A DNA stretch of 64,000 nt from Cesiribacter sp964504565 (GCA_964504565.1 CAZDEY010000009.1:62001-126000), one strand, 5' to 3'. Positions 44,763 to 53,629 are shown, counted from the stretch's first letter. Program-made: numbers and translations. The notes: generated by a model not told the origin, from the letters alone.

Positions 44763-45392
44763 CTAATTTTTATCTTTCTCTTCTTTGGTTAACGATTCCA
44801 GCTTTTTTCGGCTTAACTCGGCGCGCTCTTTTTCTTGCACTACCTGATCTTCCAGTTGCTGCAATTTTTGCTGGGCCAGCCTGATACGCTCATCGTACTG
44901 GCGGGCAACCTGCTCGGTAATTTGGCCGCTTTGGCGCCGGTTTTCTACTTTGGTTTTGGCTGCTTCTATACGCTGGCGCATCTCTGCAATAGCCGTATTT
45001 GCTTCCTTAACTTCCAGCTTAAGCTGCTCTAGTTCTATCTTAATTTCATGCTGAGCTATAGAACCAGCCTCGTCTGCCGGATCATTTGATCGCTGCCTGC
45101 CAAAATCCTGAGCTTCTTTATTTTGTTCGTAGTCCCTGTCTTTTTCTTGGCCTTGATTATGCTTACTCTTAGCTTCCTGATCTTTACCCGGCTTAGCTTT
45201 CTCTTTTTGCTCCTCAGCCTTTTTCCCCTCCTCTTCGTTCAGGCGTTCTCCTTCCGGCCAGGGATCTTTAGGTATGCGTTCCTCAGGTATAAATTTTCCC
45301 GTTCCTCGCTGGGGCTTTTCCTGAGGTTGTTGAGCTTGGGCGTAGCTACTGGTTAGCAGCAAAAAGAATAATACGGTTGAAAGTTTATCCAT
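44763..45392 (-). CDS. Exported charged coiled-coil protein
   Basis: Start at 45392 (MDKLSTVLFFLLLTSSYAQA) gives a signal peptide; 209 residues. Residues about 25-115 are low complexity, rich in Lys, Glu, Gln and Pro (EEEGKKAEEQKEKAKPGK). Residues about 118-205 form a long heptad coil (ELEQLKLEVKEANTAIAEM, RLAQQKLQQLEDQVVQEKE). No known family. Probably periplasmic. It lies 32 nt downstream of the small coiled-coil lipoprotein gene on the same strand, so the two may be one unit, with a terminator directly after this gene. Confidence 0.72.
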   Translation of the reverse strand: MDKLSTVLFFLLLTSSYAQAQQPQEKPQRGTGKFIPEERIPKDPWPEGERLNEEEGKKAEEQKEKAKPGKDQEAKSKHNQGQEKDRDYEQNKEAQDFGRQRSNDPADEAGSIAQHEIKIELEQLKLEVKEANTAIAEMRQRIEAAKTKVENRRQSGQITEQVARQYDERIRLAQQKLQQLEDQVVQEKERAELSRKKLESLTKEEKDKN

Positions 45393-45424
45393 CAAGTACA
45401 TAGAATATCAATTTTTGTACCGAA

Positions 45425-45631
45425 TTACTTTTCTATTTCTTGCAGCAGGCTATCTACCTCATTCTGGGTTCTCTGGGTAGCTTGACTAAGCGTTTCCCCC
45501 GACTCTTCCAGTTCTTCGGTTAAGCGTTCGGCTTTAGCTTCCGTTTCTTCTATTTTATCTTCTGCCTCAGGCTGGCTATTACAGGCCGTGAGGGAAAACA
45601 GAAAAATAACTAGGGCTATGTAGCTTTTCAT
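45425..45631 (-). CDS. Small coiled-coil lipoprotein
   Basis: Start at 45631 (MKSYIALVIFLFSLTACNSQ) gives a lipobox (SLTAC); upstream frame not supported. 68 residues. The mature part is one heptad coil, acidic (EETEAKAERLTEELEE). Not a known family; coil design recalls small outer-membrane lipoproteins that brace the envelope, but this is only by analogy. Same strand as the coiled-coil gene 32 nt downstream. Confidence 0.7.
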   Translation of the reverse strand: MKSYIALVIFLFSLTACNSQPEAEDKIEETEAKAERLTEELEESGETLSQATQRTQNEVDSLLQEIEK

Positions 45632-45705
45632 AAACTTAATCAGCACCGTAAATCGATTTCTCACCTTAATTGTATTTGAAGGCATATGCTTTGGAGTATT
45701 GTACT

Positions 45706-45731
45706 AAAAAAACCCCGGACTTAACCGGGTT
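45706..45731 (-). terminator. Rho-independent terminator
   Basis: AACCCCGG (45711-45718) and CCGGGTT (45725-45731) pair with one bulged C; the A-run at 45706-45712 gives a U-run on the minus strand. It is 30 nt after the stop of the gene at 45762. Confidence 0.72.
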
Positions 45732-45761
45732 CTATTTATATATACAAAATATACAAACTGG

Positions 45762-46202
45762 TTATTCAACCATAAGGTCGGCTATTTTTAGCTCTTCGGT
45801 ACTACTAAAACCTACTGTAACCAAGTAAATATCTTCAGTCTGAGGGCTTCTTAGTTCAAGTCGGTAGCGATCGTCCGAGGTTTCAATTGATACCACACTA
45901 GCCCCTTTTAGCATACCTCTGAGCGTATTTAATTTAGCAGCACTAATGCCTTTTCTTAAGTCGGCACTGGTACAGCAATGCTGGCTAAAAAACTGTTCTA
46001 ATTGCTGTTTCTCGTTGCTATTAATGGCTTCAAGCATCGCTAAAACCCGATCGCCCTGCACCGTTTCCGGCATTCGAACAATACGTTCACCCTCAGTAAG
46101 TACATGTTCGGCGGATGTATTATTTGCAACTGCGGCCCCGGCATTGGCCCCGGCAACCATAAGCACGGCCACCCATACCCATATTAACTTGTAATTATTC
46201 AT
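45762..46202 (-). CDS. Small exported protein of unknown function
   Basis: Start at 46202 (MNNYKLIWVWVAVLMVAGANA) chosen because AGGAAA precedes it directly; 146 residues. Signal peptide ends about ANAGAAVA. A conserved-looking core MLEAINSNEKQQLEQFFSQHC carries a CC pair (HCCTSADL), followed by a beta-rich tail (VVSIETSDDRYRLELRS). No family recognised. It stands alone with its own terminator. Periplasmic location is inferred from the signal peptide only. Confidence 0.68.
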   Translation of the reverse strand: MNNYKLIWVWVAVLMVAGANAGAAVANNTSAEHVLTEGERIVRMPETVQGDRVLAMLEAINSNEKQQLEQFFSQHCCTSADLRKGISAAKLNTLRGMLKGASVVSIETSDDRYRLELRSPQTEDIYLVTVGFSSTEELKIADLMVE

Positions 46203-46265
46203 TTTCCTGTAGCTTAAAAAATTCAATACGTAGGCTAGTATACTAAAAATACAATGCCGGGGTTG

Positions 46266-46760
46266 CTAAAAGCTTTTGCCAAATAAGGCTCGTTTGGTTA
46301 ATGCAATCTGCCCATTGTGCCAGCTCTGGTGGTGGCTGCACCACAATAGAGCCTCTCCTTTGGTTTTAGCCACCGGGTGCGCCGAGGCTACCGGCTCATT
46401 CAGATTATCGTCGCTTACGGTAGGCAATACCTTCATAACCTGATTGTATACTACCTCCAAGGCTTGTAATAACTGGTTTTTGGTAGGCCGGTCGTTGGCA
46501 CTGGGTTTACTGCCTATACTATACCAGGCTATATACTCTTTAATCGGAATTTGCTCTTTAATGCTGCCCCTATCGGCCCCGGAGCATACCAAAGCCTGAT
46601 AGTACAAGGTAATTACCAAATGGCCTACCTGCCAGTTCAAGGTTGTATTAAGCGGCTCTACGGTTTGGTGCCAGTCTTCGGCCGGCACATCTTTAACCAG
46701 CCGCATCGTCCAGTTATACGCAATGGTGTAGCCCTTGGCTAGGTAATCGGTTTCTTGCAT
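46266..46760 (-). CDS. DinB-superfamily protein
   Basis: 164 residues, four-helix-bundle DinB type. Visible pattern: NWQVGHLVITLYYQAL with the first His, and CSHHQSWHNGQIALTKRALF with the others; together they form the usual three-His metal site. Start at the Met of MQETDYLAKGY is the only sensible one. DinB-like proteins of this kind are thiol-dependent transferases or of unknown activity, located in the cytoplasm. It lies 40 nt downstream of the BNR protein gene's stop direction partner and may be transcribed alone. Confidence 0.82.
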   Translation of the reverse strand: MQETDYLAKGYTIAYNWTMRLVKDVPAEDWHQTVEPLNTTLNWQVGHLVITLYYQALVCSGADRGSIKEQIPIKEYIAWYSIGSKPSANDRPTKNQLLQALEVVYNQVMKVLPTVSDDNLNEPVASAHPVAKTKGEALLWCSHHQSWHNGQIALTKRALFGKSF

Positions 46761-46800
46761 ATTTCTCGTTTAAATTTTCCTGAAGTAATAAAACATCTTC

Positions 46801-49617
46801 TCACTCATTTTTTCCTTGTACAACCAACTCCTGCGAAGCCGATTTACCACCCTGGTTAACGGTAACCTTATACTTGCCGGTAGTTAAATAACCGGCTTCC
46901 GTTGCCTTATTTCTTTTTCCCTTAGCCCCATTTCGGTTCATAGCCCCATTCCAGGTAAATTGATTGAAGCCCCGCTGCTCCGGCAATGCGCCCTGGTACA
47001 CCACGCCCCCTTCCGCATTGGCAATAGTTAAAGTTGCGGTAGCCTTATCCGGTAAAAAGTAGGAAATAACAATTTCGGGCTCCTGTTTAGATAAATAAGG
47101 GTATGGCCGTTCTCCCCAGTTCTCGCGAAACCTTACATTGTTGGGCGCAGAAAGTGAAACTGATTGCTCGCCGGCCTTCAACATAGCTCGGATTGGCTCC
47201 AGATCGGCTACATATACGCTACGTCCGTGGGTGCCAATAACTAATTCGTTGGCTTTAGGGTGTATTATCATATCGTAACTGGCTACGTTAGGTATCTGGT
47301 TAAACGACTGCCAATTTGTACCGCCATCAAAGCTAACGTAAGTGCCGTGGTCAGTTCCTACGAACAGCAAATTTTCATTTTCCAGATCTTCCCTCAGTAC
47401 GTTTACGGCTTCTTCCGGCAAGTTTCCTTTTACCGATTGCCAGGTTTTCCCATAATCATCGGATCGGTACAAATACGCCTTAAAATCATCTTGTCGGTAG
47501 CCGGTAAAAGTAACATACACGCGCTCCGGACGATGGTGCGAAATTTCTATACTACTTACCCACAGGTTTTGCGGCAGGCCACTATTAATTAATTGCCAGG
47601 TAGCGCCGCCATCCTTGGTTAGTTGTAAGTTGCCGTCATCGGTGCCGGCGTAGAGTATGCCAAACTGGTGGGGGCTTTCCTCCAATACTGATATAGTACT
47701 GTAAGGTACATTGCCCTGCGGCAGGTCCTTAGTTAAATCCGGGCTTATAGCCTGCCAGCTTTCGCCTTTGTTCATGGTTCGATAAACCCGCTGCGCTCCT
47801 ATGTACAAAATATCCGGACTATGGCTGCTCATGGTTATGGGCGTACGCCAATTAAATCGCAAGTTCTTCTCACCAATATTGGGCTGTGGGGTAATATATT
47901 CCGAATTTCCTTTCTCCAGGTTCAAACGGTAGTAATTACCAAATTGGTAGCCGGTATATACCGTACTGGAATTTCGGGGGTCAACCTGCACTACCATGCC
48001 ATCGCCGCCCATAATACGCTTCCAGTTTTCGCTGTAGTTAGGTACCGACTGGCTGCTTCCCATTAGCACCCCGTTATCCTGCAAGCCGCCGTAAACGTTG
48101 TAAGGTTCCTCATTATCTACTTCAACTGAATAAAACTGGCCAACCGCCAGGTTATTCAAGTGACGCCAGTTAGCCCCGCCGTTGTAGCTTATATATAAAC
48201 CACCGTCATTGCCTAGCATTAGGTGTTTATCATTGTCCGGATCAATCCATAGGGCTTGGTGATCCACATGAACCTGCCCGGTAGTATCTACCCGGTACCA
48301 GCTTTGGCCGCCATCTTCGCTGCTCAGCATTGGCACACCCAATATGTATAGCTTATCCGGGTTTTGGGGCGAGGTTCTTATTTCGCCGAAGTAGTACCCA
48401 TACGTATAATAAACTCCTTCCAGATCGTACTTATTAGCCATTTGCCAACTGGCGCCGGCATCGTCGCTACGGTACACCTGGGCGCCCGGCACTTTAGTAT
48501 CAAACAGGTTGCTATTGGCATCTCCCAAATATTCTACCAGGGCCCGGGGTTCGTATTTCTTATCCTGAATGTCTTTTTTTACAATGGCTGCCGTGTAGCG
48601 TTTCGGAAAGTTGTTTTCCTTTAGGTATTCATTTATTTGCTCATCAGTAAGCTGTAAAAAAGCATCCATGGTCAGGCTCATAAGTTGCTTAGAGCTTAAT
48701 CGGCCGTCTTTAACTTCTCGTTCTTCCTTGCTTTCCTTTTGGTTATCTAATAGGGCGTAAATTCGGTTAGGCTGGCTGGGGGCTACACTTAAACCAATAC
48801 GGCCAACCTCGGCCCCTTGCGGAAAACCCTTGGTAAGCTTATTCCAGGTAATACCGCCATCGGTGCTTTTATAAATTCCGCTGTTAGGTCCGCTACCCTT
48901 AAAATTCCAGGCTTGGCGGGTTCGCTCCCAGGCAGCGGCGTAAAGTACCTGCGGGTTGGCCGGGTCAATTTCCAAATCAATAATTCCGGTGCTATCGTTT
49001 AAATACAAAGTTTTCTGCCAGCTTTTGCCCCCGTCAGATGATTTATATACTCCCCGTTCTTTATTATTGGTATACAAAGCCCCGATAGCTGCTACCCATA
49101 CCACATCGGGCTGGGTAGGGTGTACTATAATTCGGCTGATGTGTTGAGTTTCGGCCAGGCCCAAAAACTGCCAATCTTGGGCAGCGTTGGTAGTTCGGTA
49201 CACGCCCGCCCCGGCGTAGCTGCTGCGGCTGCTGTTTTTTTCGCCGGTACCTACATATAAGATAGCATCATTAGAAGGTGCTAAGGCTATATCGCCAATC
49301 GTAAGAGCCCCCAAATCATCAAATACCGGCTCAAAAGTTATACCGTCATCTTCAGTTTTAAACACCCCACCGGAAGCATAGGCTATATAGTAGCGGTAAT
49401 TTTTAGAAGTTACGGCAATATCGGTTACCCGGGCACCTTGCACAATTGGCCCAATACTCCGGGCCGGATACTCGGCTAGTAAGCTCTGTTGCCTCAGTTG
49501 GTTTTTTCTGGCGTAATCGTTCTCGGCTGAACCACCGATGTTACTTTCTTGAGCCGTGCTTGGGTAGCCTACAAAGCAAAAATATAGGAAAGGAATAAAG
49601 TGAAAGAGGTTTTTCAT
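46801..49617 (-). CDS. Secreted VPS10/BNR (Asp-box) propeller protein
   Basis: 938 residues with signal peptide (FCFVGYPSTAQES). Two seven-bladed propeller halves rich in Asp boxes: SSDGGKSWQ, STDGGITWN, SDDAGASWQ, SEDGGQSWY, TKDGGATWQ, SDDYGKTWQ, SFDGGTNWQ. A helical insert (about 305-375, MDAFLQLTDEQINEYLKEN) interrupts blade succession. The C-terminal about 110 residues are an Ig-like module (EIVISYFLPDKATATLTI to GKYKVTVNQGGK), similar to the FlgD-type end but without a T9SS sorting motif. The family is often called sortilin-like or glycosyl hydrolase-like; catalytic activity cannot be shown. It differs from the 1364-residue BNR protein by lacking a sorting domain. Confidence 0.86.
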   Translation of the reverse strand: MKNLFHFIPFLYFCFVGYPSTAQESNIGGSAENDYARKNQLRQQSLLAEYPARSIGPIVQGARVTDIAVTSKNYRYYIAYASGGVFKTEDDGITFEPVFDDLGALTIGDIALAPSNDAILYVGTGEKNSSRSSYAGAGVYRTTNAAQDWQFLGLAETQHISRIIVHPTQPDVVWVAAIGALYTNNKERGVYKSSDGGKSWQKTLYLNDSTGIIDLEIDPANPQVLYAAAWERTRQAWNFKGSGPNSGIYKSTDGGITWNKLTKGFPQGAEVGRIGLSVAPSQPNRIYALLDNQKESKEEREVKDGRLSSKQLMSLTMDAFLQLTDEQINEYLKENNFPKRYTAAIVKKDIQDKKYEPRALVEYLGDANSNLFDTKVPGAQVYRSDDAGASWQMANKYDLEGVYYTYGYYFGEIRTSPQNPDKLYILGVPMLSSEDGGQSWYRVDTTGQVHVDHQALWIDPDNDKHLMLGNDGGLYISYNGGANWRHLNNLAVGQFYSVEVDNEEPYNVYGGLQDNGVLMGSSQSVPNYSENWKRIMGGDGMVVQVDPRNSSTVYTGYQFGNYYRLNLEKGNSEYITPQPNIGEKNLRFNWRTPITMSSHSPDILYIGAQRVYRTMNKGESWQAISPDLTKDLPQGNVPYSTISVLEESPHQFGILYAGTDDGNLQLTKDGGATWQLINSGLPQNLWVSSIEISHHRPERVYVTFTGYRQDDFKAYLYRSDDYGKTWQSVKGNLPEEAVNVLREDLENENLLFVGTDHGTYVSFDGGTNWQSFNQIPNVASYDMIIHPKANELVIGTHGRSVYVADLEPIRAMLKAGEQSVSLSAPNNVRFRENWGERPYPYLSKQEPEIVISYFLPDKATATLTIANAEGGVVYQGALPEQRGFNQFTWNGAMNRNGAKGKRNKATEAGYLTTGKYKVTVNQGGKSASQELVVQGKNE

Positions 49618-49657
49618 GCCAAAAGCTATAATGAATTATTGGTAACTACAATTTATT

Positions 49658-49710
49658 TTACCCTCTGCCCAAGCGGTAGCTGACGGAATTTTATACTAAA
49701 AAGAGGGTAA
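49658..49710 (-). promoter_or_regulatory. Inverted repeat upstream of the BNR gene
   Basis: TTACCCTCT (49658-49666) and AGAGGGTAA (49702-49710), 9 bp perfect, 35 nt apart, 41 nt upstream of the start at 49617. Could be an operator or a leader hairpin. Confidence 0.35.
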
Positions 49711-49969
49711 GTTCCGATTAAATATCACACTAACAAATCAAACTTCACACTTAAAGCGTTACTTTAACTAACTGATCCTAACAATTCTGTTTTTAGTGCT
49801 AAAGAAACTTTCACATTGAATTTTTCTTCTATAAAATATTTTTTTAAAGCACTCACGTTAGGTGCATCAGGCTAGGAATGAGGGGTTACTTATCCTAACT
49901 AATCAAGAATTAACTGTAAAGTATCAAGAAAATAGTTCGAGTTAATTAGATATGTACAGTTAAATCTTC

Positions 49970-49977
49970 TAATTTTG
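49970..49977 (+). promoter_or_regulatory. Putative -7 element of the small membrane protein/crcB unit
   Basis: TAATTTTG, exact TAnnTTTG, 78 nt upstream of the start at 50055. No clear TTG at 19-21 nt upstream. Confidence 0.35.
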
Positions 49978-50054
49978 CATGTAAGAATTTACTAGAAATG
50001 AAACTCTTTATATAGACTCACCGTAATATTCTCAACCATTAAAAATTTTATGAC

Positions 50055-50210
50055 ATGATAGTTTTACAGATAGCACTCTTCCTTATTATTTTACTGGTAG
50101 CCATAGTGGCTGGTGGGTTTATTTTTTGGATGCTTTTTATGAAAGATGCTCCCTTGTTAGACGAACAAGACGGTACGCTTACGCTTTCTAACAGCCAGCT
50201 TAACTTGTAA
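50055..50210 (+). CDS. 51-residue single-pass membrane protein upstream of crcB
   Basis: ATG at 50055, TAA at 50208-50210. One hydrophobic helix from residue 2 to about 30 (IVLQIALFLIILLVAIVAGG), then a short acidic and polar tail (DAPLLDEQDGTLTLSNSQLNL would be cytoplasmic or periplasmic). It ends 30 nt before crcB on the same strand, so the two are probably co-transcribed. No family recognised; the size and shape are those of small regulatory or assembly membrane peptides. Confidence 0.65.
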   Translation: MIVLQIALFLIILLVAIVAGGFIFWMLFMKDAPLLDEQDGTLTLSNSQLNL

Positions 50211-50240
50211 TTATGTGGCCAGCCCGTTAGTTTAGCCAGC

Positions 50241-50624
50241 ATGAATAATTTGGTTTGGCTTTGGGTTGGACTGGGCGGTTTTATAGGCAGTGTATTACGA
50301 TGGTACATATCGGTAAACCTGCCGCTAATTGCTAATATTCCGCTACCCACCGCTACATTGTTAGTAAACCTACTGGGTAGCTTTTTAATTGGCCTTGGTT
50401 TAGGCGTAAGCCACTCCTACACAGACAGCCGGTACTTAGCTTTTGGCCTTACCGGCTTCTGCGGAGGCTTTACTACTTTTTCTACCTTCTCGGCCGAAAA
50501 TATGCGCATGGTAAACGATGGAAACCTGGGGGGATTTGTGTTGTATAGTTCCCTTAGCGTAGGAGCCGGCCTCTTGTTAGTTAGTTTAGGCTTCTGGATT
50601 GGCCGCCAATTTATTCGGCAATAA
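50241..50624 (+). CDS. crcB: Fluoride ion channel/exporter CrcB (Fluc)
   Basis: 127 residues with four membrane helices. Signatures: GGFIGSVLRWYIS near the N-terminus, LLVNLLGSFLIGLGLG with the pore Asn, and GFCGGFTTFSTFSAE with the Phe-box (FSTF) and the central sodium-site region. Fluc proteins form dual-topology dimers that let fluoride leave the cell. No fluoride riboswitch was recognised upstream. The gene shares a transcript with the 51-residue membrane protein. A weak hairpin follows the stop. Confidence 0.96.
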   Translation: MNNLVWLWVGLGGFIGSVLRWYISVNLPLIANIPLPTATLLVNLLGSFLIGLGLGVSHSYTDSRYLAFGLTGFCGGFTTFSTFSAENMRMVNDGNLGGFVLYSSLSVGAGLLLVSLGFWIGRQFIRQ

Positions 50625-50627
50625 AAA

Positions 50628-50650
50628 AGGGGTTACTTATTAGTTCCCCT
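50628..50650 (+). terminator. Weak hairpin after crcB
   Basis: GGGG (50629-50632) pairs with CCCC (50646-50649), with ACT/AGT inside an uneven internal loop; a pyrimidine-rich tail follows. It could serve crcB and, with the A-run on the other side, the convergent gene. Confidence 0.42.
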
Positions 50651-50686
50651 CCTTTCTGTTCACACGCTATACACCTGCCTAACCAG

Positions 50687-51355
50687 CTAGTCACTATTTT
50701 TTACATCGGCCGGAAAGCCGTCCAGCTTTTCCATACTTTCCTGAGTAAATTTTCCGTTTTTCCAATCCTTTATAAACGTCCGCCAGCGATCGGGATTAAT
50801 AAAATTGTTGGTAGCTCCGTGCTCGGGCAGTACGTACATTTGCTGCCAGCGCATATAATCATCAATATAGCGCTGCATATTAGTTGGGTCGGCAGTCACC
50901 TTTGATAGGTGGGTGTCTAACTGAGAATTTTGGTGGTAGGTTTCCCCTAACAGGCTTCGTTCAAACTGCCACTGGCTGGGTAAACTGGTAGTTAACTCTT
51001 CGGAGGTTGGCACGGGGCTGTGTAGCAGTTGCATAAGCGCCAGGCTACGCCCTGGTATGGTACTAGGCACCACGTATATCTCATCAGTTAAGTTATTTTG
51101 GTGCATGTACAAAGTATCGCCCGGCAGCACCTGCATATTGAATATACCTTCAGAGTTACTGGTGATAGTTTGAGAATTGCGTGAATTACGAATAGACACC
51201 CCGGATAGCGGCACCTTATTGCCGGCCCTTAGCACTGCACCCCGTAGCGTAACCGTGGAGCTGGCCGGGCTTTGTTGAGCCAATAATACATTGGCCGGTA
51301 AACCTGAGCCAAAAATTATTATAAGAGAAATGAATATTTGAGGTAGACGAAGCAT
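50687..51355 (-). CDS. Exported protein with carboxypeptidase-regulatory-like domain
   Basis: 222 residues. Signal peptide ending VLLAQQ, then a CarboxypepD_reg-like module (about 35-110: TLRGAVLRAGNKVPLSGVSI, SNSEGIFNMQVLPGDTLYM, VVPSTIPGRSLALMQLL). The C-terminal half is helical with RYIDDYMRWQQMYVLPEHG and no family known to me. Proteins of this layout occur widely in Bacteroidota without assigned roles. Convergent with crcB. Confidence 0.75.
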   Translation of the reverse strand: MLRLPQIFISLIIIFGSGLPANVLLAQQSPASSTVTLRGAVLRAGNKVPLSGVSIRNSRNSQTITSNSEGIFNMQVLPGDTLYMHQNNLTDEIYVVPSTIPGRSLALMQLLHSPVPTSEELTTSLPSQWQFERSLLGETYHQNSQLDTHLSKVTADPTNMQRYIDDYMRWQQMYVLPEHGATNNFINPDRWRTFIKDWKNGKFTQESMEKLDGFPADVKNSD

Positions 51356-51425
51356 AGTAGAGGTGGTTTGCCTTATTATTCGAAAAAACCAGCCTCTCAG
51401 TTGTGCTTTTCATCCCAAAAAATTA

Positions 51426-52484
51426 CTATTCTTTGTGCGCCCAATTGTATTTATCCAAAGTTGATAAGGCCGATTGTAGCAGATCAATACAAGCCAGTAT
51501 ATCTTCTTTATGCGCCATTTCTATTACCTGATGCAGGTGGCGGGTGGGTATTGAGATAGCCCCGGCAATGGAGCCCCGTTTGCCCATACGCTGCAAGCCG
51601 GCCGTGTCGGTGCCGCCGGCGGGTAAAATTTCGGGCTGCCATTTAATACTGCTTTTTTCGGCTGTGCTTTGCAGAAAGTCTACCATCCGGCTATCGCATA
51701 TGGTCATACCGTCCATTATTTTAACTGCCGCACCTTTACTCAGTTCGGTAATCTTTTCGTGTTTGGGGGCACCCGGCACATCAAAGGCTATTGTAGTGTC
51801 TAAAGCTATGCCAAAATCGGGGTCTATTTGGTGAGCGGCTACGTTAGCACCACGGATGCCCACTTCTTCCTGAACGGTAAATACGGCATATACATCATAT
51901 GGCGGGTTTTTAAGCCCTTTCAAAGCCTCTAACAGTACAAATACCGAAATTCTGTTGTCAATAGACTTACCGTTTACGCAATCGCCAATTTCCATTAACT
52001 CCCCTACCCGGGTTATAGTATTGCCTACGCTTATCCATTTATCTACTTCTTCCTTAGGCAAACCCAGGTCAATAAAGTACTCGGTGGTTTTAGGCAACTT
52101 TTGGCGTTCTTCCGGGCTTAGCACGTGTATAGGTTTAGTACCCATAACGCCAACCAAATCCCTCTTTCCATGAACTACAACCCGTTGAGCGGTAAGGGTT
52201 TTAGGGTCGAAGCCTCCCAAGGTATGGAAGCGAACAAAGCCGTTATCGTCGATATGAGTAACTATAAACCCAATTTCATCCATATGGGCGGCTACCATTA
52301 CTTTTTTACCATCGGGATTGTTAATTCCCCGCTTTACGGCAATAACGTTACCCATATTATCAATACTTACCTCATCAACCAGCGGCCGCACGGTTTTAAG
52401 TACCAGTTTACGAATTTCGTGTTCGTAGCCCGGAGCTCCCGGAGCTTTGCATATAGCGGTAAGTAGTTTTATATCAAGTTTCAT
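51426..52484 (-). CDS. M42-family aminopeptidase
   Basis: 352 residues. Co-catalytic metallopeptidase of the glutamyl aminopeptidase/endoglucanase-like M42 family. Ligand motifs: AAHMDEIGFI (His and base), GKSIDNRIS (bridging Asp), VQEEVGIRGA (catalytic Glu pair), ALDTTIAFD and the C-terminal SIPTRHLHQVIE (last His). PAGGTDTAGLQ is also conserved. It removes N-terminal residues from peptides in the cytoplasm, in dodecameric shells in characterised members. Separated by 24 nt from the upstream gene at 52509, so likely in one transcript. Confidence 0.95.
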   Translation of the reverse strand: MKLDIKLLTAICKAPGAPGYEHEIRKLVLKTVRPLVDEVSIDNMGNVIAVKRGINNPDGKKVMVAAHMDEIGFIVTHIDDNGFVRFHTLGGFDPKTLTAQRVVVHGKRDLVGVMGTKPIHVLSPEERQKLPKTTEYFIDLGLPKEEVDKWISVGNTITRVGELMEIGDCVNGKSIDNRISVFVLLEALKGLKNPPYDVYAVFTVQEEVGIRGANVAAHQIDPDFGIALDTTIAFDVPGAPKHEKITELSKGAAVKIMDGMTICDSRMVDFLQSTAEKSSIKWQPEILPAGGTDTAGLQRMGKRGSIAGAISIPTRHLHQVIEMAHKEDILACIDLLQSALSTLDKYNWAHKE

Positions 52485-52508
52485 GGTTGGGTTTGATTGT
52501 ACGTTAGA

Positions 52509-53330
52509 TTAATTTCTTAGTAAGAAGCCCGTAGCTTTTATATCCCAAGCTGCATACTTATTCCAGGTACCTAAAGCTTTATAGCGAACTAGCGATTTTG
52601 AGGTACTGGAAGTTTTGCCCCCAATTAACGGAACCGTTTCATCGATATTTACCCACTGAAAACCTACAAAGAAAGCCTCTTCCATTATTAGGTTTTCTCC
52701 TGAGATATCTACATTCAACCAGCCTTCGGCAAGGTTGCTGGCTACAATTTTTTGCTGCTTAAGTAATTGCTTATCCGGTAGCCCGGAAGTTGAATTAACG
52801 GAATAAAGATTAAGCAGAAGGGTGAAATTTTTATTCCTGTCATTAAGGATATTTACGCTAACCGATTTTAATACCATGGGCCGTTTTGGCTCAATAAGCG
52901 TCGCAATTTCAGAACCAACATCCCCGTTTTGTAGCCAAAGGAACATATTATGTTGGCGCGTATTACCTAGTGTTTTAAGCTTTCCCTTAGTTTGTTTGGC
53001 AGTTACCAGAACCTCATTTAAATAATCTTCCCTTTCACTTAACCGAATTACTACATAATCCAACTGCAGCAAACTATCCAAAGCCAGCTCCCTTCGGTTA
53101 TACCCAATGTGCGAAACCACTAACTTTCCCGCTTGTAAATTAGGGGGTATTGATAATTCAAATTGACCTAACTCATTGGTTAGCGTGCCAACGTTGGCTT
53201 GGCTTATTCCTACAGTGCTATAACTGATTGCCTGGTTACCAGCCTTAACTTGCCCCCGTAATAATTGTTGGCTGTGGCTTCTTACGGATATTAGGCATAT
53301 TAGAATACCAACTAGATAAAACGCTTTCAT
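52509..53330 (-). CDS. Exported CarboxypepD_reg-like domain protein
   Basis: ATG at 53330 (MKAFYLVGILICLIS) is preferred to an upstream TTG; 273 residues. After the signal peptide, a carboxypeptidase-regulatory-like domain (LLRGQVKAGNQAISYSTVGI, NELGQFELSIPPNLQAGKLV, HIGYNRRELALDSL) with an LNEVLVTAK segment that resembles the end of this domain in TonB-linked proteins. The rest is a beta-rich C-terminal part (MVLKSVSVNILND, FFVGFQWVNIDE), perhaps a beta-sandwich. No barrel follows, so it is not a transporter. Function unknown; the small lipoprotein upstream ends 17 nt before it. Confidence 0.78.
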   Translation of the reverse strand: MKAFYLVGILICLISVRSHSQQLLRGQVKAGNQAISYSTVGISQANVGTLTNELGQFELSIPPNLQAGKLVVSHIGYNRRELALDSLLQLDYVVIRLSEREDYLNEVLVTAKQTKGKLKTLGNTRQHNMFLWLQNGDVGSEIATLIEPKRPMVLKSVSVNILNDRNKNFTLLLNLYSVNSTSGLPDKQLLKQQKIVASNLAEGWLNVDISGENLIMEEAFFVGFQWVNIDETVPLIGGKTSSTSKSLVRYKALGTWNKYAAWDIKATGFLLRN

Positions 53331-53347
53331 ATACTGTAAATGCAAGC

Positions 53348-53629
53348 TTACCTTTTCTGAATAGCGTTTCTATGAATTACCCCTTGTTTGAAGTCGCCCT
53401 GATTATTGCGGTAATTGAATACTATATAGTTTTGGTCGCGCCAATTACTTTCGGTTTTATCTTCTAGTTGCAAGCGGTAGCCGGTAATTAAGTACACTTC
53501 GTCAGCACTGCCCCCCTGAAAATAAATACGCTGCCCAAGTTCAAGGTGAGGTTCCGGTTGGCCATATTCCGGGCCGCTACAGGCAAGTAGGCTAATTGAG
53601 AATATGGAGGCTAGTATAAGTTGTTTCAT
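53348..53629 (-). CDS. Small lipoprotein
   Basis: ATG at 53629 (MKQLILASIFSISLLACSGPE) gives a lipobox (SLLAC); an upstream frame is not supported. 93 residues. The mature part is a short beta-rich domain (LGQRIYFQGGSADEVYLITGY, QNYIVFNYRNNQGDFKQG). No family known. It is followed 17 nt later by the CarboxypepD_reg-like gene and then the M42 peptidase, all on the minus strand. Confidence 0.72.
   Translation of the reverse strand: MKQLILASIFSISLLACSGPEYGQPEPHLELGQRIYFQGGSADEVYLITGYRLQLEDKTESNWRDQNYIVFNYRNNQGDFKQGVIHRNAIQKR

Larger units (their letters stand above)
49618..50054. other. Gene-free stretch between divergent genes
   Basis: Contains the inverted repeat at 49658-49710 and a possible plus-strand -7 box at 49970. 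No gene, tRNA or other structure seen. Confidence 0.5.

Noticed and set aside
50211..50240. Fluoride riboswitch upstream of crcB
   Set aside because: The short gap holds no GGCGAU-type pseudoknot pattern, and none was seen before the small gene either.
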